Positions 41,947-49,776 of a stretch of DNA of 64,000 bases are shown piece after piece. A model generated the notes under the pieces. That model was not told where the DNA came from and made no database searches. It saw nothing but the letters and a program-made list of their open reading frames with translations. Position numbers and translations under genes: made by a program. This stretch comes from Bacteroidota bacterium (lineage in GTDB: Bacteria; Bacteroidota; Bacteroidia; B-17B0; Aurantibacillaceae), in NCBI GenBank assembly GCA_021156365.1, contig JAJNDK010000003.1, positions 62,001-126,000 of the forward strand. Reading direction: 5' to 3'. The number at the start of each line of letters is the position of its first letter. The stretch's first letter is position 1.

Positions 41947-43851
41947 TTGTCGAATCAAAAAATACCGGATACGGATATAACGAAAGAAGAACAGATCGCC
42001 TATATAGATGCCATAAATGCAAAAGTATGGCTCATGCGGGGAAGTGGTTACGAACCGGATTTTGATCCGATGAAAGCGGTGGAAAATATCCGTGAATTGT
42101 CTTCCATTATCGGGTATGAGGATGGCCTGGCAAGAAGTACACTCAGTCTCGGGATGGGGTATTATATTATAGAGCATAACATTCCTCTTGCTCTCGAATA
42201 CATAACTAAAGCGCTTGCTTTATTCAGGAAGGCCGATAACAAAAAATGGATAGCCAATGGGCTCCTTACGCACGCTATTATTCAGAACACTGCCGGTAGC
42301 AAGGAAGAGGCACTGTATCATGCGCTCAGGGGCATCCCTTTTTATGATGACGAAAAGGAATGGGATTCGGATGCAGTCATGGGTTTTTATGTGACGGGCA
42401 CGATATACAAGGATTTAGGGAAGCTGGAAGAAGCCGAAAGGTATTACCTGCGCGGTACTCCTATTCAAACTCCCCAATCGGATATGTGGAAGGGCAGGAT
42501 CTATTCGGCGCTTTCGGGTATCTACACCATGCAGGAAAAATATGAACCGGCCATTGAAAATGCAGACAGGGGACTGAAATTGCTGAGGGAGAGCAATAAT
42601 ACTATTGCCGAAAGTCGTGCGCTGACTGAAATAGCGCTGATCTATAAAAAACAGAAAAAATATCCGGAGGCCCTGGACTATTTTTTTCAGGGGCTTGGCA
42701 TCCGTGAAAAATTGCCAATGCGTCAATTCGAAATGGTCAGTCTTATCGAGATTGGGTCCCTGTATTGTGAAACAGGTGAAGACACGAAAGCAATAGAATA
42801 CCTGCGCCGTGCTGAAACGATCGCTACGGAAATAAAGCATGAACCTCAGTTGGCAAAGATCTGCCGTGACCTTGGGAATGCATATAAGAAGCTAAGCAAT
42901 CACAAGCAGGCACTTGACTATTACGAAAAGTTCATGCAGGTGAGGATGAAGCTCAACAACGAGGAAACGGAACGGAAAATTGCAGATGCACAAACAAGCG
43001 CTTTAAAAGAAAAGGAAGAAGAGATCGAACGGCTCCGGAATGTAGAGTTGAAACATGCATATGAAATAATATCTAAAAAGAATAAAGAAGTAACCGATAG
43101 CATCAATTACGCAAAACGTATCCAGCAGTCGATATTACCCCCGGACTCCCTGTTACATCAATACCTCGACAACTATTTCCTGTTGTTTAAACCGAAAGAT
43201 ATTGTAAGCGGTGATTTTTACTGGGCGCTTCATAAAACGGTCACCGGCCCTGACAGACAGGAAAGAGAGCTGTTTTATGTGGCTGTGGCAGATAGTACGG
43301 GACATGGAGTTCCCGGGGCTTTTATGAGCTTACTGAACATCACCTTCCTGAATGAGGCAGTCAATGAAAAAAACATCACAGAACCAAATGCGATCTTCGA
43401 TCATGTGCGTAAGCGTTTGATAGAAACGATTTCCGGTGATGGTGGCCAGGACGGAATGGATGGTATCCTTGTGTGCGTGGATTGCGCAAGCGGAAAGATC
43501 AGTTACGCTTCGGCAAACAATGCACCTGTCCTGATCAACGGTTCGGGGATCACCCATCTTCCTGCTGACAAAATGCCGGTTGGCAAAGGCGAAAGAACGG
43601 AAGGATTTAAGCTCTATTCTGCTGACACAAAAAAAGGCGATATGCTGTATTTGTACACGGACGGATATGCCGATCAGTTCGGCGGCCCGAAAGGAAAAAA
43701 ATTCAAGTACAGGCAGCTGGATGAATTACTTCAATCCAATCATCAGTTACCTCTGAAAGAGCAATCCGGTATTTTAAATCAAACCTTCGAGAACTGGAAA
43801 GGTAGGCTGGAACAGATAGATGACGTTTGTATCATAGGCATTCGGCTATAA
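41947..43851 (+). CDS. TPR protein with SpoIIE-type PP2C serine phosphatase domain
   Basis: A 634-residue protein (TTG at 41947). Several TPR repeats fill about 60-345 (YFLRGTPIQ-like helices, ALDYFFQGLGIREKL, ALDYYEKFMQVRMKL). A coiled coil follows (about 350-400: KEKEEEIERLRNVELKHAYEI), then a SpoIIE/RsbU PP2C domain (about 420-634: SGDFYWAL, VAVADSTGHGVPGAFMS, DGYADQFGG). Metal-binding Asp residues sit in those motifs. In Bacteroidota such proteins act as phosphatases in partner-switching-type signalling. No transmembrane helix or signal peptide is seen, so it is cytoplasmic. The longer frame from 41836 overlaps the divergent DoxX gene region and lacks TPR character, hence the TTG choice. 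Confidence 0.8.
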   Translation: MSNQKIPDTDITKEEQIAYIDAINAKVWLMRGSGYEPDFDPMKAVENIRELSSIIGYEDGLARSTLSLGMGYYIIEHNIPLALEYITKALALFRKADNKKWIANGLLTHAIIQNTAGSKEEALYHALRGIPFYDDEKEWDSDAVMGFYVTGTIYKDLGKLEEAERYYLRGTPIQTPQSDMWKGRIYSALSGIYTMQEKYEPAIENADRGLKLLRESNNTIAESRALTEIALIYKKQKKYPEALDYFFQGLGIREKLPMRQFEMVSLIEIGSLYCETGEDTKAIEYLRRAETIATEIKHEPQLAKICRDLGNAYKKLSNHKQALDYYEKFMQVRMKLNNEETERKIADAQTSALKEKEEEIERLRNVELKHAYEIISKKNKEVTDSINYAKRIQQSILPPDSLLHQYLDNYFLLFKPKDIVSGDFYWALHKTVTGPDRQERELFYVAVADSTGHGVPGAFMSLLNITFLNEAVNEKNITEPNAIFDHVRKRLIETISGDGGQDGMDGILVCVDCASGKISYASANNAPVLINGSGITHLPADKMPVGKGERTEGFKLYSADTKKGDMLYLYTDGYADQFGGPKGKKFKYRQLDELLQSNHQLPLKEQSGILNQTFENWKGRLEQIDDVCIIGIRL

Positions 43852-44374
43852 ATGTTTTATACACTTCCGTTTTTTTCTTTCTGAAAATAGCAGGGCAGAG
43901 GTAAACGATCAGGAAACACATCCAAATCGTTTCTAAATACCATACATGGGCAACGGTTTCGCGGGAGAAATGCGGAAGGAGCAGGTATACAAAGTGCAGG
44001 ATTGGAAAAGAAAGCAGGATCAGCTCCGTTCTTTTCTCACTCGGTGATCTCAGTGAATCGATGATAAGGCAAAGAATAGTAAATGAAAATGTTCCGATCA
44101 GAACAGGTGTTGGAAGCGGCCAGGTCATGATCAGGAAAACACATTCTATCACCAGTGCAAATACAGCTACCAGGCACAGACGCTGCAATTTTCCGGAGGC
44201 CCGAAAACTTTGATACACGAGGATATAGATCAGGATAGCGGACTTTATAGCATCTGCATTCAGTCTGGGAATGCGCGCCTGGAAAAGGATGCGTGCTATG
44301 CAATAGAAGAATACAAAGCTAAAAAGTACCAGTAAGGTTTTCAAATAACGTTCCCTGGTAAATTCTAAAAACAT
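43832..44374 (-). CDS. Membrane protein, unknown
   Basis: A 180-residue protein with about five hydrophobic helices (LLVLFSFVFFYCIARIL, AILIYILVYQSF, LCLVAVFALVIECVFLIM, VLIGTFSFTILCLII and IWMCFLIVYLCPAIF). No motif is recognised. It overlaps the 3' end of the converging TPR-phosphatase gene by 20 bp and follows the VF530 gene after one base, so the two are on one transcript. Confidence 0.6.
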   Translation of the reverse strand: MFLEFTRERYLKTLLVLFSFVFFYCIARILFQARIPRLNADAIKSAILIYILVYQSFRASGKLQRLCLVAVFALVIECVFLIMTWPLPTPVLIGTFSFTILCLIIDSLRSPSEKRTELILLSFPILHFVYLLLPHFSRETVAHVWYLETIWMCFLIVYLCPAIFRKKKTEVYKTFIAECL

Positions 44375-44375
44375 G

Positions 44376-44600
44376 CTATTCTTTTTTCTGAATGGTTTCT
44401 ATGTACAGCGTTTCTACTTTTTTTCGTGCCCAGGGTGTTTTCCTCAAAAAAGTGAGGCTCGACTTTATGCTGGGATCCACCGCAAAACAATTGATCCGGA
44501 TCCTGCGGTCCAGCTCTTCCCATCCATAGGTTTCGAGCAGGAATTCCAGTATCATTTGCAATGTTTTTCCATGCAGCGGATCTTTTTGCACTTCTGTCAT
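44376..44600 (-). CDS. VF530-family DNA-binding protein
   Basis: A 74-residue protein matching the VF530 family: DPLHGKTLQMILEFLLETYGWEELDRRIRINCF, then DPSIKSSLTFLRKTPWARKKVE. The family is named for a Vibrio protein with a four-helix DNA-binding fold; it is widespread and its role is unclear. Length is complete for the family. Upstream partner of the membrane protein gene at 43832. Confidence 0.85.
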   Translation of the reverse strand: MTEVQKDPLHGKTLQMILEFLLETYGWEELDRRIRINCFAVDPSIKSSLTFLRKTPWARKKVETLYIETIQKKE

Positions 44601-44750
44601 AACGTGATTTTGGAATAAAGATACAGGTTATTTCAGGAGCTGCTCTCCCGGTTTGTTATAATATCTTAAATGGTCTTTCGGCCGGAAATTTTATGTTTAT
44701 TTTGAACCTGTCCTTTTTCTACGTGTATAATACATAAATAACAACCGCAC

Positions 44751-45917
44751 ATGAAACAACTCATTATTTATAGTACCGCCCTTTTACTGTCGTTGCCGGC
44801 ACTTGCGCAAAAACCTGAAAAAATTCTCGGAAATGCCAGGGTGCAAAAACCCATCAGTTATTATAAACAACAGTCTGCTGCATGGAAAAAAGTAGTGGAC
44901 CAGGAGCCAAAGAATGCCGATGCCTGGTACAATTATTTTTATGCCAACCGGACCCTGTTTTTTAATGACACTACCGACAAGCGCACGGACGACGCAAAGG
45001 AAGCCGTTATACAAGGGATCATAAGCGAAATGGGTAAGCAGATCCCGGATTCGTATGAGTACAACCTTTGTAAGTTTACGGCTGGCGGTAATGATCCAAA
45101 GCTCCTGCCTTACCTCAAAAAGGCTGCGGTCTTAGGAGAAAAGCGGACCGAGCATCTTGATTTTATGATCAATATTGCAGAGATGGAGCGTAATATTCCC
45201 GACCGCGATCTGTATGCCCGCAAAAAATTCGAGGCCGGCCTGATCTCTACGGGCATGATGTATTACAATTACAATGTGCTTATGGGACTGGCGCTCAATG
45301 CCATACTTATCACGAGTGGCGACAACGATACCTACCCTGTTTGGATACTCCAGGCACAGGGCATCCGCAAGGATGTTACAGTGATCAATACCTCTCTTGT
45401 GCATATTGATGAGTACCGCGAAAAACTTTTTAAGGAGCTTGAACTGGAGAATAAAGCATCTTTTAAACAAAAGGACACACTAACCGAAGCGGAGTACAAA
45501 GCCTTTAATAACAACATCATTGGGTATATAACAGGGAACGGGAAGAACTACCCGGTATATGTGGCATTAACCACTGCAGGCTGTAAAACCTTTGTAGAAA
45601 AGGTGGAAGAGGATCTGTACCTGACTGGGCTTGCGTATCAATATAGTAAAAGCACTCTGGACAATGTAGCGCTGATGAAAAAGAATTTCGAGCAAAATTA
45701 TGCACTGGATTATATTGATAAACCGTTTTACCGGGATATTGCCCCGGAGATGGTAAGCCTGATCAATGGCAACTACGCAGTACCTATGCTCAAACTGTAT
45801 GATCATTATAAAATGGCAGGTGATAGCCAGAAGGAAATATGGATAAAGAACAAATTGCTTGCTATTAGTAAGGAAAGTGAATACGGAGACGAAATAAAAA
45901 AACATCTTTCCGAATAA
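44751..45917 (+). CDS. Exported protein related to the soluble tail of DUF2723 proteins
   Basis: A 388-residue protein with a signal peptide (1-19, ALAQ). The middle (about 165-215) reads LALNAILITSGDNDTYPVWILQAQGIRKDVTVINTSLV in two blocks; the core GDNDTYPVW followed by QAQGIRKDVTVIN is the C-terminal motif of DUF2723 membrane proteins (the protein O-mannosyltransferase-like family). Here there are no transmembrane helices, so only the soluble part is present. The N-terminal part has TPR-like spacing (AWKKVVDQEPKNADAWYNYFYANRTLF). It is probably periplasmic. Function is unknown; a link to surface glycan work is inference. Confidence 0.7.
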   Translation: MKQLIIYSTALLLSLPALAQKPEKILGNARVQKPISYYKQQSAAWKKVVDQEPKNADAWYNYFYANRTLFFNDTTDKRTDDAKEAVIQGIISEMGKQIPDSYEYNLCKFTAGGNDPKLLPYLKKAAVLGEKRTEHLDFMINIAEMERNIPDRDLYARKKFEAGLISTGMMYYNYNVLMGLALNAILITSGDNDTYPVWILQAQGIRKDVTVINTSLVHIDEYREKLFKELELENKASFKQKDTLTEAEYKAFNNNIIGYITGNGKNYPVYVALTTAGCKTFVEKVEEDLYLTGLAYQYSKSTLDNVALMKKNFEQNYALDYIDKPFYRDIAPEMVSLINGNYAVPMLKLYDHYKMAGDSQKEIWIKNKLLAISKESEYGDEIKKHLSE

Positions 45918-45934
45918 TCTTCTCTATCTCCTGA

Positions 45935-46495
45935 ATGAATAACACCCAACGGACAGACGAAGAGCTTATGGCTCAGGTAGTGCAGGGCGATCGTATGGCA
46001 TTTGAAATGCTGTACGATCGTTATTTTGACAAACTTGTATGGTTTGCCCGTGGATTTATGGACGATCTGCAGAAAGCAGAAGACCTGGTACAGGAAGTAT
46101 TCATAAAGATCATAAAAAGACCCGAGCTGTTCGATACGGATAAAAAATTCTCTACATGGATCTATACTGTTACAGGGAATGTGTGCAGAAACGCTTTACG
46201 CGACGAGCAGAACCGGCACCGCCTGATGGAAGAACAAATAAGACCCGTACATGAAAACAGTACGGTCATCCATCATCAGGCAGACTACCACTTACTGAAA
46301 GAACGTATTAAGAAAGTATTGGAAACACTAAGCAATAAAGAACGGAATATATACCTGCTCCGTTTCGAACAAGAGCTGAGCATCCGGGAAATAGCAGAGA
46401 TTATGGACATTCCGGAAGGCTCAGTAAAATCGGGTATTTATTATTTATTGAAAAAATTCAGCAATCATTTAAAAGAATTCATGCATGAAAACTAA
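45935..46495 (+). CDS. ECF-type RNA polymerase sigma factor
   Basis: A 186-residue sigma-70 family member with region 2 (YDRYFDKLVWFARGFMDDLQKAEDLVQEVFIKIIK) and region 4 (LSNKERNIYLLRFEQELSIREIAEIMDIPEGSVKSGIYYLLKKF). Regions 1 and 3 are absent, as in ECF factors. The next gene overlaps by 11 bp and carries one transmembrane helix, which fits an anti-sigma partner. Targets are unknown; the Bacteroidota ECF groups mostly serve envelope stress or nutrient uptake. Confidence 0.93.
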   Translation: MNNTQRTDEELMAQVVQGDRMAFEMLYDRYFDKLVWFARGFMDDLQKAEDLVQEVFIKIIKRPELFDTDKKFSTWIYTVTGNVCRNALRDEQNRHRLMEEQIRPVHENSTVIHHQADYHLLKERIKKVLETLSNKERNIYLLRFEQELSIREIAEIMDIPEGSVKSGIYYLLKKFSNHLKEFMHEN

Positions 46496-47123
46496 TCCCG
46501 GAGAAATTCCATCAATCGTATTCGACTGGCTGAAAGAACAAGAGTTTGCTTTATTGAATGCGGAACAACAGACAGAGGTACTCCGCTATTTTTCGATGGA
46601 GGAATACAACGAACTGCACCAGGCCCTGAGAGAAGTGAGGCAACATTCTCCTGCCATTTCTTCCGGGAAGGAGAAGAGGAAGACGGTACTGCTGGAAGCT
46701 TTTGATAAAGAGCATCAAAAACCTGCAGCAAGCATTTACCGGCTCCGACCGGCTCATTTTATGAGAGCTGCCGCTGCCTGTGTGTTTTTTGTAGCAGGCT
46801 GGCTGGGTTATGACTTTCTTCACAGTGATAAAACCCTTTCTGAAAAGATCGTTGAGATCAGGGACACCTTGTACATTACAAAAGAAATAGCCGCTTTACC
46901 ACAAAAAGTGCGAGATACGGTATATGTTTATCGAACAGGGAAAAGCAAGGCAACGAAGACTATTCCAAAAAATGGTACACCGGGGAGCATGGATGTATAC
47001 GCACCGATCAATGATATGAATGTGGTTTCCGTAAAAGAATTCGGAAGTACGCTGAACGCATCAAAGGGTAATAGCCTGAAAGATGACAGCCTTGTAAAGA
47101 AATTTTCTTTTGTTACTTTATAG
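46485..47123 (+). CDS. Putative anti-sigma factor (single-pass membrane protein)
   Basis: A 212-residue protein that starts inside the sigma gene. A soluble N-terminal part (1-85), one transmembrane helix (about 91-108: FMRAAAACVFFVAGWLGYDF) and a periplasmic Lys/Ser/Thr-rich C-terminal region (110-212). This topology and coupling are those of ECF anti-sigma factors. The zinc-binding HxxxCxxC motif is absent, so it belongs to another class. Its last 11 bp overlap the converging nuclease gene. Confidence 0.75.
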   Translation: MKTNPGEIPSIVFDWLKEQEFALLNAEQQTEVLRYFSMEEYNELHQALREVRQHSPAISSGKEKRKTVLLEAFDKEHQKPAASIYRLRPAHFMRAAAACVFFVAGWLGYDFLHSDKTLSEKIVEIRDTLYITKEIAALPQKVRDTVYVYRTGKSKATKTIPKNGTPGSMDVYAPINDMNVVSVKEFGSTLNASKGNSLKDDSLVKKFSFVTL

Positions 47124-47910
47124 GAGATTGTTTTCCGAAAGCGGTATTTAGAACAGCTGCCAGCCGCAGACCGCCCCGGAGCAACTGATCTTCAATGATC
47201 ACCGTATTTTTATCGATGTACTTTTGATCCAGTGTTTTATTTTCAAATTTGTAGACCTGTGGGAGATAAGATCTCGATTCTTTCATCCACTGCATCACAT
47301 CAATACCCCGGATCTTTTTTAATTTACCCTTAGAGAGTTTTTTACATTTAGCCTCTACTGTATCGTATGTAATATTTTTACTTTCGATGATCTCCGAATC
47401 CCAAACAGAATGGAGATTTTTCTTCTTTCCGAGATAATCTACTTTGACGTCATTTCCGCCCTTGTCTTCGCCATAGCCTACATGCAGCGGCTGGTGCATG
47501 TCGCCAATCAGGTGGAAGAGTAATTTTAATTGCATGTTGATCTCCTCTGCGCCTGATTTTTTATGATTCATTAATTGGTTGATCGCATTTTCCACCTGTT
47601 TCACGACATTATCTAATGCATCGTGATCATCTGCAGTAGTGAATACGTATGTTTTATCTTTTTCTACATTTATATAATGCCAGGTCTTCATATAATCATA
47701 GGTTTTATCCTTGCGTACATCATCCATCCAGGTAGCAGCGTCCTCGAAGCTCATATCACCAAGATATTTTTGTACAGAATCCAATACGCCCGGCTCCAGG
47801 TGCGCTTTCGCGATCTGTGCTACTATATGATGCCCGGTTTTTCCCCATGCAAAGGAACGCTCAGGAAATACGAAAAGTAATACGAATGAAATGAGAAGTA
47901 GTTTTTTCAT
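47113..47910 (-). CDS. Secreted S1/P1-type nuclease
   Basis: A 265-residue protein with a signal peptide cleaved before Trp22 (SFA-WGKTGHH), which makes the new N-terminal Trp a zinc ligand, as in P1 and S1 nucleases. Other ligand-type residues: H27/H28, DDVRKDKTYDYMKTWHYIN, the LLFHLIGDMHQPLHVG block and HSVWDSEIIE. These enzymes cut single-stranded DNA and RNA and remove 3'-phosphate from nucleotides, using three zinc ions. It probably scavenges nucleic acids in the periplasm. Its start codon overlaps the stop of the DUF2238 gene upstream by 4 bp. Confidence 0.9.
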   Translation of the reverse strand: MKKLLLISFVLLFVFPERSFAWGKTGHHIVAQIAKAHLEPGVLDSVQKYLGDMSFEDAATWMDDVRKDKTYDYMKTWHYINVEKDKTYVFTTADDHDALDNVVKQVENAINQLMNHKKSGAEEINMQLKLLFHLIGDMHQPLHVGYGEDKGGNDVKVDYLGKKKNLHSVWDSEIIESKNITYDTVEAKCKKLSKGKLKKIRGIDVMQWMKESRSYLPQVYKFENKTLDQKYIDKNTVIIEDQLLRGGLRLAAVLNTAFGKQSPIK

Positions 47911-48512
47911 GCCTGTAAAGTTAGTCTTTTGATCTGTTTATCCTGCCATTTCGAAAACAGGATCAATGAAGTGGTGGCCCCTAACATCGCACAAAGCATA
48001 TCCGATTGAGTATCCCAGGCATATCCCTGTGTACCAAGGAATGCATCAGCACCTTCACCGCTCATTTCGGCAACTGCCCATTCCAATAGTTCATACATTG
48101 CGCTGATGCCCGTGCAGAAAAACACAATGATAACAGATAACCACATTCCTCTTTTTACAACGGCTTTACGTACGAATACTTCCCGGATAATGATGGCCGG
48201 AATAAAGCCCTGGGCAATGTGTCCGAGCTTATCATAATTATTTCGCGCGTGGCCAAAATACTCTTTAATAGCATTGAACCAGGGTACTTCAGCATAGGTG
48301 TATTTTCCTCCCACGAATAAAATGATGCAATGGATCAGGATCAGCGTGTAGGTAATATCCGTCAGAGGAAATTTCTTATAGGTAAAGACTAAAACACCGA
48401 AAGCAATAAAGCCCGGAAATACTTCCAGGAACCAGGTAAAATAATCGTGCGGGTTTATCGCAGACCAGATGAGGGTGAGGAAGAAAACAGAGATCAGTAT
48501 GATGTATTTCAT
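47907..48512 (-). CDS. DUF2238 (YjdF-type) inner-membrane protein
   Basis: A 201-residue polytopic protein with five to six helices. LILIHCIILFVGGKYTYAEVPWF, RNNYDKLGHIAQGFIPAIIIREVFVRKAVV, YELLEWAVA and GYAWDTQSDM are the conserved DUF2238 blocks, with many acidic and His positions in the membrane. Function is not known. It is translationally coupled (overlap ATGA) with the nuclease gene downstream. Confidence 0.85.
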   Translation of the reverse strand: MKYIILISVFFLTLIWSAINPHDYFTWFLEVFPGFIAFGVLVFTYKKFPLTDITYTLILIHCIILFVGGKYTYAEVPWFNAIKEYFGHARNNYDKLGHIAQGFIPAIIIREVFVRKAVVKRGMWLSVIIVFFCTGISAMYELLEWAVAEMSGEGADAFLGTQGYAWDTQSDMLCAMLGATTSLILFSKWQDKQIKRLTLQA

Positions 48513-48552
48513 GCAATAAAGATAGACATTTCGTTCGTGTACAATAATTTAT

Positions 48553-48560
48553 TAAATTTG
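48553..48560 (+). promoter_or_regulatory. -7 promoter element for the HigA-like fragment
   Basis: TAAATTTG, a full match to TAnnTTTG, 6 nt before the ATG at 48567. Confidence 0.5.
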
Positions 48561-48566
48561 ATTATT

Positions 48567-48707
48567 ATGAATTTGGAGGTTATCAATACAGAGAAAGAAT
48601 ACTTGTCTTGCCTTGGTAAGATAAATGACTTATTTGATAGAAAAGTAAAACCAAATTCTCCGGAAGGCAAAAAGCTGAAGACTATTTTATTGCGGGTTAA
48701 ACAATAG
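48567..48707 (+). pseudogene. Truncated HigA-like antitoxin fragment
   Basis: The 46 residues (MNLEVINTEKEYLSCLGKIN, then LFDRKVKPNSPEGKKLKTILLRVKQ) resemble the N-terminal start of the HigA/HTH-type antitoxin family, whose members begin with a TEEDY..AL..I..LFD...GTPEGDEL pattern. The reading then stops; the helix-turn-helix domain that should follow (about 60 more residues) is missing, and no HigB toxin lies beside it. A good -7 promoter precedes the ATG. It is either a decayed module or a small independent protein. The longer frame from 48447 runs over the opposite gene and is not real. Confidence 0.55.
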
Positions 48708-48738
48708 GAGGATTTACATTTTGTTGTTCCGAATCGGA

Positions 48739-49596
48739 TTACTTCTTCAGATCATTAAAATGTATATAATCATATTCCGGTGTACAGTTCAAAAACTGAT
48801 CCAGGAGTGCAATATGACCCGCACCGAATAATACAAGTACCCTATCCTTTGGAGACGTGGTAATCATTTGAATATTTCTGAAAATACGCAAATTCCTGCT
48901 GTACCAATAGGTGGTCAGCGCATCCACACCTTTGTACCCGGGTAATTTGAAATCGCCCAGGAGATAAGCGCCATAATCGCGTTGTAAAGCTTTAGGCGAA
49001 TTCTGGTATTTAAACCAGTCCAGCAATGTCAGATCGTTTTGCAGTTTGGTCGTATAGTCAAAATATTCATAGTACCTGTTGCTTTTTTTAAAAGCATAAT
49101 CCTGGAAAATACTGTCAATGTATGGTTTAATGATCGCTGAATCTCTATTAAGCACAATAGCATCCGCAAATGAATGAACGTCAACGGAGTACACGGTATC
49201 CAGGTTAAACCGTTTCATCAGGCGGAATGCTATCTGCTGGATCTCATCGCCCGTAAGTTCCTTTTTACCGGAAGTATAGTCACGGTATTTCTTCATGGCA
49301 TTCCATTTTGGCTTAGCTTCTATGCAGATCTTAGTAGGTTTGAACAAAGCAATGTAATCAAGAAGTGCTTTTACTTCCGCCTGTTTTTTTTCGGACAATA
49401 TATCTATTTGCTGATCTTTTTCAATTTTTACAGCGTCCAGGTTATAATACTCAAAATGAAAGGTGCCGACCAGGAATATTTTAGGCAAACTGTCTTTGGA
49501 AGGCATCAGTATAGCATCCGGGTCTTTCGGTTTTTGCGCTTGTATAGTACTTACTACTAAAAGCAAAAACGCGAACAGGTAAATTTTCTTTATCAT
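48739..49596 (-). CDS. DUF5694-family exported protein (TraB/EreA-like fold)
   Basis: A 285-residue protein with a signal peptide (1-20, IQAQ). FLVGTFHFEYYNLD near residue 40 and LVLFGAGHIALLDQF near 260 are the paired GT(F/K)H..E and GAGH motifs of DUF5694 and related TraB/PrgY/ChaN-like proteins, with conserved His and Glu that may bind a metal. The region between is helical. Function is unknown. Probably periplasmic. A single gene with a 180-bp gap from the SMC operon. Confidence 0.8.
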   Translation of the reverse strand: MIKKIYLFAFLLLVVSTIQAQKPKDPDAILMPSKDSLPKIFLVGTFHFEYYNLDAVKIEKDQQIDILSEKKQAEVKALLDYIALFKPTKICIEAKPKWNAMKKYRDYTSGKKELTGDEIQQIAFRLMKRFNLDTVYSVDVHSFADAIVLNRDSAIIKPYIDSIFQDYAFKKSNRYYEYFDYTTKLQNDLTLLDWFKYQNSPKALQRDYGAYLLGDFKLPGYKGVDALTTYWYSRNLRIFRNIQMITTSPKDRVLVLFGAGHIALLDQFLNCTPEYDYIHFNDLKK

Positions 49597-49719
49597 AATA
49601 AACGTTTATCCAAAAATAGAAATTTCCCGGTGTTATTATAGTGCCGTTTGGAGGTATAAAAAAACGTTTTATGGGTAAGAAACTGCAGACTACCCATGGA
49701 CTTCGTCCCAAATAATAAA

Positions 49720-49747
49720 AGAGCCGCAGACATATATCCGCGGCTCT
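49720..49747 (-). terminator. Terminator of the SMC-type operon
   Basis: An 8-bp stem (49720-49727 with 49740-49747), 12-nt loop, followed on the minus strand by TTTATTATT. It lies 30 bp after the operon's last stop. Confidence 0.8.
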
Positions 49748-49776
49748 GATTATTAATTTCACTGGCTTTACGAAGT

